From the NCBI GenBank assembly GCA_034359265.1, contig CP136895.1, positions 50,858,001 through 50,922,000 on the forward strand: a DNA stretch of 64,000 bases, read 5' to 3'. The position numbers were made by a program, and so were the translations under genes. The first letter of the stretch is position 1, and each line of letters starts with the position of its first letter. Shown here in pieces: positions 55,159-64,000 of this stretch. The stretch comes from Canna indica. Lineage: Eukaryota; Streptophyta; Magnoliopsida; Zingiberales; Cannaceae. The notes beneath the pieces were generated by a model. That model saw nothing but the letters and a program-made list of their open reading frames with translations, searched no databases and was not told the DNA's origin.

Positions 55159-55643
55159 ACGCAAGAAGCTTGCGATTTCTCTTTCGATCGACTGACGCAA
55201 GCTGCGTCTGCAGCTAGCCTCAGTCCAGTCGACCGATCGGTTGATCGCTAGAGCTACTGCCCATTTCTTACCCTATTCGGTCGATCGGTCGATCGCCCGA
55301 TCGACCGAATTTAGGCTGAGATTGTTTTCTTCTGCGCTTCGTTTCCGGGTTTCGGCTTTCAACGAGCATCATGTCAGAGAGCTTTCCATGTGATCTTTGA
55401 GCTCGTCCAATGCGACTTTGGTGCACTCGTCGATCTTCGATAAACTTTCGCGATGAACTCGAGCGCGACGATCAATGTCCTTCCGATTTTGCGATTTCTC
55501 CAATTTATCCGATCGAGGACATCGAACGCTAGTCGATATGAAACTTGAAAGATATTCTCAATAAAATCATTAGTTCCATGTTTGTTATCATCAAAACTAT
55601 CAAAACCGAGATCAAGGCTAAGGTCGAAAACCTAAAGCCAACA
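55159..55643 (-). repeat. Truncated 3' LTR of the minus-strand element
   Basis: Matches 61690-62194, including the CGATCG/GGTCGACC-rich block. About 970 bp of the LTR are missing at the left join, where a GAAAA repeat filler (55121-55158) lies. Confidence 0.8.
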
Positions 55644-55658
55644 ATCTCCCCCTTTTTG
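55644..55658 (-). other. Polypurine tract of the minus-strand element
   Basis: CAAAAAGGGGGAGAT on the minus strand, directly before the LTR start TGTTGGC. Confidence 0.85.
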
Positions 55659-58600
55659 ATGATGACAAACATCCTTAAGAAAATATATATTCATTAAAAC
55701 ATTAAAGATATCAACTAAGGGATTTCTCCCCCTATCAACATGCATATGTATATAATTAAACTCTCCCTATCTATATGCATGGATATCCTATATTTTTCTC
55801 CCCTTTCTTATACTTTTCTCCTCATTTTAACTATACATTTCTCCTCTTTTTGACTATGCATTTCTCCCCCTTTTGACATATATTTTCTCTATAGACTTTT
55901 TCTAATTTTCTCCTCCTTTTGACATCAATCAAAAAGGGTAAGAAATGTCTATTTATTCAAAGGGATGAAACATAATTAATACATGAGGTTGAAACTAAGG
56001 AGTCTTTTTCATAAAACATGAAAACCTAAACCAAAGAGATGAAAAACAATTTTAATATACAAACAAAGTCATACATGATATGTTCAAAAACTAAGTATTT
56101 GAATTCAAAATTAAATCATGTATGTTCTCATATAACATTTTTTATTTCATTCAAACTTTCAAAGGAAACAAGATCTAATCATTTAAAGCATGTTTGAGAA
56201 GTTTGAAATGAAAATAAAATCATTTGATCCAAATATGAACTTAGCATGTTTTCATTTGAAATAAGCATGAAAACTATAAAAATGTTAAGTCTCAAGATTT
56301 GCTATCTACTTATGTTTTTCTCATATTTAGGCATCTAGACATCAAACATGAGATAATGTAAGTCTATGAATTAAGTTTGAACTTAAGATGAAAATTTTTA
56401 AGTTATTTTGTTGACTTAGGTCAACCTATTTTCAAGATTTCAAAAATCAACCTTATAAGTTTACACAAAATCATGTTTTTGACAAATATTTTTAAAACCA
56501 ATTTTTGTCATATAATTTTGATACCAAATATTGAATGGTCATTTGAAATACATGTATTAAGTTTGAACTCAAAAGAATTTTCAAAGACCATTTTTCATCC
56601 TATATTGATTTTAATATACACATGAATATTTCTATCTATCATCCAAAATATCAAAATCATTTCTAGGAATGATTTTACTCAAGAATTTGTATGAATGATA
56701 TTAGAAATAGAATCCAAATGGTGTATATGAGTTTTTATATGAAGTTTTTGAAGAAAAATCAAAGTATCGAAAAGATTGACGTTTCAAGAATAATGATACT
56801 TTGTGTTTTGAATCTAACTTCAAAAATTCACTTTAAATTCGATTCTTGATGAAACTTTTTGAAATTTTTACTGATAAAATTAGATTTTTCAGTGAATGTG
56901 TAGTTTCAAGAATCATCTAAAAATGATTTTTCTATATTTTTTTAGAAATAACTAAAATTGGTGATACCAATTGTTGAACAAATAACAATCCTTGTAATTT
57001 TCAGTTATTCTTTAAAACTTGTTCAATTTTCATTCAAACTTTCATTATACCATAATGTGATCATGTAAAGAGTATATGTCAAGTTTGAAATAAAAATTAT
57101 GTACTTAAGTCAAGATATCAACCTAACATGGTTTCATTCAAAACTAAACTAGTTTTTATGAAACTTGCTAAGTTTCAATCTTAACATTTACTCATGATTT
57201 TTTATACTTAAACCTATGGATACCTAACATGAGTAAATCTAAACATGTTCCACAAATATGGATTGAAAATTAAATCTTTAAGTCAACTTGTTGACTTGGG
57301 TCAACATGGTTCAAAAGGGGTTAACATGCATTAACCTCTATGTCATTTTATCCATATCCATATGAATTTTTCACTCTAAATGCATGGAAATATGTCATAC
57401 CTATTTCTAAATATGTTTATTAAGTTTGGACTTAAAATCAAGTGTCCAAGTCAATTTGTTGACTTGGGTCAACCCTTTTAAGCTTGAGTCCACTAATGTG
57501 ATCTAGTTATCACATTTTCATCTACACATGAATTTTCAAGATTGAACACCTAGAGTCATATCATGTGTGTCTAAACATATTTGTTTGATGTTTACTCAAA
57601 ATGAGGTCTCTAATATGAGTTTTAACCTAGAGCAAGTTTCATTCAATCAAGATATCATGAAATTGCCTAAGTTATCCAAAAAAATTTTACTCATGAAAAT
57701 TCAAATATTTATCATGCATAATCAATCATGAGTATATAGAGACAACATTAAGGCATTAATATTCAATCATCATACTAAGATTTTTGTAAAGTTAAATTCA
57801 TACCTTATTTTTTTTGGAAATTTAATTTAATTTCATGTTTAACTTAACATAAAGTCTCTAAAGAAGAATTTTAACCTAGTTCGATTTCATAAATATCAAT
57901 ATATCATGAAATGAGCTAAGTTATCATAATTTTGCCTACTCATGAAACTTCAAGTATTTATCATGGAACATTAATCATGAGCATAGAGAAATCATTTAAG
58001 CATTAAAATTTAATTATTTTACTAAGATTTTTGCAAAAATTAAAATCATACCTTTTTCTAAAAAATTTGCCCAACTTTTTTATTTCCTTTTCATTTTCTT
58101 TTAGATAGCATTGTCTTCATTTATATTCATAACTTGGAAGTAGACATCATTAGTATCATAATGAAATAATATGTCAACTAGCAAGCTAACATACTAACTA
58201 GCAAGGGATCAATACAAGATTTTCATTAAAAATAACTTAACCTATGCTAGATAGTTAAGATTCATTTTTAAGTGAAAGATTTTACTATAATATCAAAATG
58301 AACCTAAGAGATCTTAAGATGTGAACTATTTGAGAAATAAGATCTCTACCTATGTTAAACTAGTTTGGACTTACAAGAAGGTCTCTAATAATAGATATTT
58401 ACCTAGAACAAGTTTCATTCAATGAAATTTGTCTAAGTACTAAAGTTCTACCTACTCATGAGAATTAAGGATTTTAACATGTCATTTTAATCATGAGTAT
58501 AGAGACATACTTTAATCTTAAGCATTGAAGTATAACACTAAGATTTTGAATTTATCAAGATTATACCTTATTCATGATGATTTAGCCAAACTAATCTTTT

Positions 58601-59154
58601 TCTTCCTAGTTAGCCTTCCTAAAATATTTATAACTTGCAAGTATACTTCTTAAGTAGACAATGAAACCAATTCTACATGCAAGCTATTAAACTAAATAGT
58701 GAAGAGAAAAAAAATGAATCATTTATCAAAGAAATTATTCATGATAACAAAATGAATTATTCATGATAACAAGGATTCATTTATCAACTTCAACTTCACT
58801 AAATAGCAAGGATTCATTTTCAAAGAAATTATTCATGATAACAAAATGAATCAAGAGATCTCAAAAAATAAAATTTTGAAACATTAGATTTCCAACCCTT
58901 CCTATTGGTTGAAAACCGAAAGCCACAAAAAGCCTACGATTTAGAACCGCAAGATCGCTTAGGCCCATTATAGGCCACCGGGGTCTCCGAAAAGATCGGG
59001 AAATCAGAAATCAAAAACATTTTTCAAAAGACTCTTTTAGCAAGAGCGGGGAAAAAAATTTAAATTAAACATATATCAAACTCCAATTATAGTGTAAACA
59101 ATAGGGTATAGGAGATGATACCAAAGACTTTTTGATTCCAACCTTACTAAGACA
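55659..59154 (-). other. Non-coding interior of the TR-GAG element with degenerate repeats
   Basis: AT-rich and without a long frame. Motifs recur: AATCATGAGTATAGAGA followed by ACTAAGATTTT near 57725, 57970 and 58490, and GTTGACTTGGGTCAAC near 56410, 57290 and 57460. The spacing of about 250 or 500 bp suggests old tandem duplication. It holds no trace of pol. Confidence 0.7.
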
Positions 59155-60666
59155 TCAAGATGACTTGAAGTTGCAACCAAGAGAGGATTCATCATTCAAT
59201 TTCATGGTCAACTTCAACTCTTCACTTCTCTCTTCCCTTGTGTGGTGGCTCCCCCTACAAGAGAAGAAACCTTTGGTACCCAAAATGCCTTTGGATCCTA
59301 GGGGGTTAGTGGGCTTAGGTACCCAAAGTATTTTCACAACACTTGGGTTCATTTTAAAGGCACAATCAAAGATGACATGCTCATAAACACCACAACAAAA
59401 GCAATGTCCATTAAATTTCTTTTTGTTTTTACTATGGACATGAGATTTATTTGTAGAATGCTTGTCATTTGAACTAAAATGAGCATGAGCATTCTTAGAT
59501 GAAACATTTTTATTTTGAACATGAGATTTAAAGGTAAAATGTCTAACATGAGATTTAACATTAGCATGAATATTCTTTTTACTAAAATTCTTAAATGAGG
59601 AAGTATTTTTCATTTCATTCACTTTCTTGTTTAGGTTTAGAATCTCATTTTTCAAATCAATCATTGAGTTGTGTAAAGCATGCATTTGTGATTTTAACAT
59701 ATAATTTTCCTTTTTGATTTTTGAGTTTTCATTTTTCAAAGACTCATTCTCAATTTTGAAATCATTCTTCAATTTTTTATTTTCATTTTTCAAATCCTTA
59801 GTGTCAATACTTAAAGTATCATGGCATGGATTGTTGACACTAATTCTTAGCTTCTCATTTTCTAATTTTGCATGGTGTAATTGAGAACTAAGATTTGAGT
59901 TTTCTTTCTTCAAATTTTTGTTTTCTTTATTTTTCTTAACAAGCAAGACATACACAATTTTATACTCATCCATCAATTCATCAAAATCATGAGAGCTAGA
60001 TGAGTTAATACTATTATTGTTATTAACATGACTAGAAGAGGTGGAGTGTACCTCATTGTCATCATTCATGAGACATTCTTTTGAATTTGCTTCAAAGCCA
60101 TGGGAAGAGGATGCTTCATTCGAATATGATGATGATGTAGAAGCATTTGACCTCCTCTTTGCCTTGTTCTTTATGGTAGGGCAATTCTTCCTTACATGCC
60201 CTTTCTCATGGCACACATGGTAGATCACCTTTCTCTTTCGGCTTTTAATGCTCCTATGACTGGAGATACTTTGGGCTTCAAAAATCATGTTAGCATTGGA
60301 AGGATAACAATTGCCATCACTATCCTCATTAAAAGTTTCTAACTCCTCGGTTTTATCATAATCATATAGCATATTCAAAGTAGCCCAAATATCATATGCC
60401 GAAATAAAATGCATGATCTTTTAAATGATATTATTTTCACAAGAACAATATATGTAATTTGTTGCCTTAGCATTTAACTCAAACATGCTAATTTGTTCTT
60501 GGGTCCATGGATCCATATTTTCCTTAGGTTCAACATATTTCATCTTTATCATGTTAAATACACCTAAACCTTGAGTCTTTAGAAATGTGTACATCCTAGA
60601 TTTCCATAGACCAAAGTTAGAGGCATCGAACCTAGGGGGTGAAGATGCTATCGACTCTAGAGTCAT
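59155..60666 (-). pseudogene. Copia-type gag, nearly intact, one premature stop
   Basis: Starts MTLESIASSPPRFDASNFGL and carries the UBN2-type gag domain, interrupted by a single in-frame TAA at 60421-60423. It continues with a zinc knuckle (CHEKGHVRKNC), a long Asn/Lys coiled coil (residues about 200-340), a second knuckle (CFCCGVYEHVIFDC) and LWVPK near the end. About 503 codons if the stop were absent. The large coiled coil between two knuckles is typical of the SIRE-like Copia gag. Confidence 0.85.
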
Positions 60667-60720
60667 TTCGAGATCGAGACAAAGTGTAGAAGAGATGATG
60701 AAATCTCAAGCTACGAACCC

Positions 60721-60732
60721 GCTCTGATACCA
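60721..60732 (-). promoter_or_regulatory. Primer-binding site of the minus-strand gag element
   Basis: TGGTATCAGAGC on the minus strand, two bases from the LTR end. Confidence 0.9.
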
Positions 60733-60734
60733 AA

Positions 60735-62194
60735 TGTGGACGGAATGGCGACACTAGAGGAGGGGGGGTGAATAGTGTGTTTACTATATTATTCGCCTAA
60801 TTTTCAATTTAATTGTTTTCTTAAATCGTTAGGCAATTTGCGATTCGATGATTGATTGTGGAAGCGATAAATAATTAATCAATTAAGAACGAACAATCAA
60901 TCAATGCAAACACAGAGATTTTATAGTGGTTCGGTCTCAATGCCTACTCCACTACCTAAGCACCCCGCTTAGGATTTCCAAACTAAATTTTACTAGATTA
61001 ATTAGTTTCCCTTAACACGAGGATTTTTCCTCGGAAAAGACTCCACTCTCCAATCGAAAGCACTTCCACACTCGGAAGTATCCTGCCTTCCTACTGAGAG
61101 CTCTTTCCCACCTCAACCTAAGGGACAACTAGAACTAATCCTAGTAAACACTAAGTTTACATAAGTGGCTTTACTCCTTTTCACCAGGATACCACTTCAC
61201 ACAACAAGACCTAACACCAGGTCTTTGCACGCACAAATCAAATAGTTAAAATAATAATAAAATTACAATTGAAAAGAGCTTAAAATAAAACCAATGTTTA
61301 CAAGCTCCTTTCACAACCTTGGCACCTCCCACTCGCCGAGGGAATGAGCTCGAGTTAGTTTCCGAGTTGAGGCAGCAGCTAGCGCTTGAGAAGGTGTTCG
61401 CAGAAGGAGAAGAGCGCAAGCAATCTTTCTTTTGGAAGGCTCAAATATCTCTTCTTGATGGCTCAATAATTTCTGTAAGAGTGGAGAGAGAGAGAATTAA
61501 GAGATATGTATGAGGTGTATTTATATCCCTATCTGAAATAGGGCATCAACGGGATTATTTTCGACCGTTACAGATGCCTGGTCGATGGTCCGGTTGAATC
61601 GTCAGTCGACCGGTCATTCGATCGCTGGTCGATCGCCAAGTCTACTGCCCTTTTTGGGCTTCGGTCGATCGACCGAGCCGGTCGACCGACAGACGCAAGA
61701 AGCTTGCGATTTCTCTTTCGGTCGACCGATCGATCGATCGTCTATAGCTAGCCTCAGTCCGATCGACCGATCGGTCGACCGCTATGACTACTGCCCATTT
61801 CTTACCCTATTCGGTCGACCGCTCGGTCGACCGCTCGGTCGACCGAATTTAGGCTGAGATTGTTTTTTTTAGCCTTTTTCTTTCGCGCTTTATTTTCGGG
61901 TTCTGGCTTTCAATGAGCATCATGTCGGAGAGCTTTCCATGTGATCTTTGAGCTCGTCCGATGTGACTTTGGCGCACTCGTCGATCTTCGATAAACTTTC
62001 ACGATGAACCCGAGCGCGACGATCAATGTCCTTTCGATTTTACGATTTCTCCGATTTATCCAATCGAGGACATCGAACGCAAGTCGATATGGAACCTGAA
62101 AGATATTCTCAATGAAATCATTAGTTCCATGTTTGTTATCATCAAAACCATCAAAACCGAGATTAAGGCTAAGGTCGAAAATCTAAAGCCAACA
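60735..62194 (-). repeat. Complete 5' LTR of the minus-strand element
   Basis: 1460 bp with TGTTGG and CCACA ends. The part at 61580-61860 is packed with CGATCG, GGTCGACC and TCGGTCGA self-complementary motifs. Confidence 0.85.
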
Positions 62195-63050
62195 GTGGTG
62201 ACAATGAAGCCACCTCAAAATTGTGCCTCATGGGTCTTGACGATGAGGTAAAGTCTTCCGCTTCTTGTCATAATAGTGACTCTAGCAATTCAAACTCATT
62301 TAAAATGTCTTATGATGAGCTAGTTGATGAATGTAGAAAAATGTATGAATTGCTCATAAAAAAAGAACAAGGAAAATAGGAAATTAAAGAAGAAAAATTT
62401 AAGGCTTAGCTCTCATGTGCATGAATTAGAAAATGAAAAATTGAATACTAACTCTTTTGATTCTTGTCATGATGCCTTAAAACTTGAAATTAAGGACTTG
62501 AAACAAATAAATGAAGAATTAGAAATTGAGAATGATGAGTTGTTAACTAAGATTTCAAAAATTAGAAATGAGAATGAAAACACAAAAAATAATGTGAATC
62601 TCAATGGTAAGGATTGTGTAAGTGATTTCAAATTTGAGTATGATATTTTGAAAAATGAAAACTGCTTGTTGAAATTTCAAATACAAGCTTTACACAAATT
62701 CATCAATGACTTAAAAAATGAGGTTATTTTATTGAGTAAGAAAACTAGTAATTTATCACATACTTCATCCTTTAGAAATCCTAGGAATAAAAATGCTTAT
62801 GTAAAGAATGCTAAGGTTCATCATCATTCTCATGTCAAGCATTCTTCCTTTAAACCTCATGTCTAAAAGAAAAAGTTTCATGGAAATTATTTTTGTTGTG
62901 GTATATATGGTCATGCTATTCATGAATGTGCATTCAAAAGAAATCCAAGTGTTGCTAAGACACTTTGGATTCCTAGGCCATCTAACCCCTAAGGATCCAA
63001 AGTCATTTGGGTACCAAAGATCTCATCTTCTTTTGTAGGGGGAGCTACCA
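62195..63050 (+). pseudogene. Copia-type gag, C-terminal part (plus-strand element)
   Basis: Continues the plus-strand gag after the nested insertion: GDNEATSKLCLMGLDDEVKS, SYDELVDECRKMYELLIKK, coiled coil to 62860, then a zinc knuckle CCGIYGHAIHEC and IWVPK. There is one frameshift in an A-run near 62360 and stops at 62864 and about 62990. The first zinc knuckle is missing, so DNA was lost at the insertion. Confidence 0.8.
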
Positions 63051-63056
63051 CGTACA

Positions 63057-64000
63057 CAAGGATAAGGGAAAGTGATGTGTTGAAGTTGGCCAAGAATTCA
63101 ATGAAAGATCCTTACATGGTTGCAACTTCAAGATTCCCACCTAGATGCCTATGGAAATGAAAGTTGGCATCTAAAAAGTTTTGGTATCATCTCTTAACTT
63201 TAATTGATCCATTAATAGTTGGAGTTCATAATACATGCTCAAAATTGATTGATTTTCCCCGTTCTTAATATATTTCAAATGATTTTTGATTTTTTGATCT
63301 TTGGTCTCTTCGGAGACCTATGTGGTTTGTAATGGGCCTAAGCGACCTTGCGGTTTTAAATCGTAGGCTAATTATGGCTTTCGGTTTTCAACCAATAGGA
63401 AGGGTTGGAGATCTTATTTTTCAAATTTTCATATTTTGAGATCTCTTGATTCATTTTGTTATCATGGATGATTTATATGAAAATGAATCCATGCTATTTA
63501 GTGAAGTTGAATTTGGAAAATGATACTTGGTTTTTTTCACTTCACTATTTAGTTTGATAGCTTGCATGTAAATTTGGTTTCATTTTCTATTAATAAAGTA
63601 TACTTGCAAGTTATTGTAGATGGAAGGCTTATTAGAATAAAAAAGATTAGTTTGGCTAAATCATCATGAATAAGGTATAATTTTGATAAATTCAAAATCT
63701 TAGTGTTATACCTCAATGCTTAAGCTTAAATAATGTCTCTATACTCATGATTAGAATTGCATGCTAAACCCTTGAATTCTCATGAGTAGGTAGATTTTAG
63801 TACTTAGACAAATTTCATTGAATGAAGCTTGCTCTAGGTAAACATCTATTATTAGATACCTTCTTATAAGTCCAAACTAGTTTAACATGGTTAGAGATCT
63901 TATTCCTCGAATGTTTCACATCCTAAGATCTCCTCAGATTCATTTTGATATCATGATAATCTCCTTAAATGAATCTTTATTATCTAGCATAGGTTGAATT
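63057..64000 (+). other. Non-coding interior of the plus-strand gag element
   Basis: Resembles, in reverse, 58200-59110 of the nested element (CTTTGGTCTCTTCGGAGACC, GGCCTAAGCGA, AACCAATAGGAAGGGTTGGA). No gene. It runs off the window. Confidence 0.75.

Larger units (their letters stand above)
55159..62194 (-). mobile_element. Minus-strand TR-GAG type LTR retrotransposon, nested in the plus-strand one
   Basis: From right to left: 5' LTR 62194-60735 (1460 bp, starts TGTTGGC, ends TCCACA), primer site 60732-60721, gag 60666-59155, about 3.5 kb non-coding, polypurine tract 55658-55644, and 3' LTR from 55643, cut off at 55159. No protease, integrase, RT or RNase H is seen. Elements with LTRs and only gag are known in plants as TR-GAG and depend on a partner for enzymes. 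The plus-strand gag continues on both sides, so this copy inserted into it, with some loss at the left join. Confidence 0.8.

Overview
The window is nuclear DNA of a flowering plant. The evidence is intron-bearing plant genes (a Dof transcription factor, a heavy-metal-associated isoprenylated protein, a chloroplast ATP-synthase assembly factor), plant transposon families (CACTA, hAT, Mutator-like, Ty3-gypsy, Copia-type, LINE) and a badnavirus-like endogenous pararetrovirus. GC-rich first exons and a very GC-rich Dof gene fit a monocot, but the species cannot be fixed from sequence alone.

Layout. 1-9.54 kb: the end of a Ty3-gypsy element, with decayed integrase, polypurine tract and a long LTR split by a 5.8-kb CACTA transposon. 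9.54-10.33 kb: a tandem repeat of about 110 bp. 11.0-11.66 kb (minus): an intact three-exon HIPP gene. 12.85-39.74 kb (plus): a nine-exon gene read as CGL160, a chloroplast CF1Fo assembly factor; its seventh intron is 24.2 kb. Nearly all of that intron is one 23.3-kb insertion (15956-39263) with perfect 11-bp hAT-type terminal inverted repeats and a perfect 8-bp target duplication. 40.92-47.47 kb: a Pack-MULE-like element carrying raffinose-synthase and JINGUBANG-like fragments, itself invaded by a long-TIR element with a minisatellite and by a second hAT with its own perfect 8-bp duplication. 48.37-48.86 kb (minus): a Dof gene. 51.6-54.0 kb: LINE remnants. 54.0-64.0 kb: two opposed, nested Copia-type elements that show only gag (TR-GAG type).

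The hAT cargo is the main point of interest. It holds a 6.4-kb sense segment of a badnavirus-like genome: a 1762-codon open polyprotein frame starting inside the movement protein, a run of four 34-nt-spaced hairpins, a further 144-codon ORF, and a TATA promoter. The segment stops inside the tRNA-Met primer site. After it come about 16 kb of viral fragments shuffled in both orientations, including a 2583-bp mosaic unit repeated 4.17 times head to tail with almost no differences. One later stretch has promoter, primer site, leader and a badnavirus ORF2-like gene. No complete viral genome is present: the N-terminal part of the movement protein and a recognisable ORF1 are missing.

How it may work together (inference): the viral cluster lies in a transcribed intron, with a sense segment first and mostly antisense copies after it, so CGL160 pre-mRNA would contain long self-complementary viral RNA. 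This could be a source of virus-matching small RNAs, or it could burden CGL160 splicing. The near-identity of the repeat units means either very recent amplification or an assembly artefact; long reads would decide.
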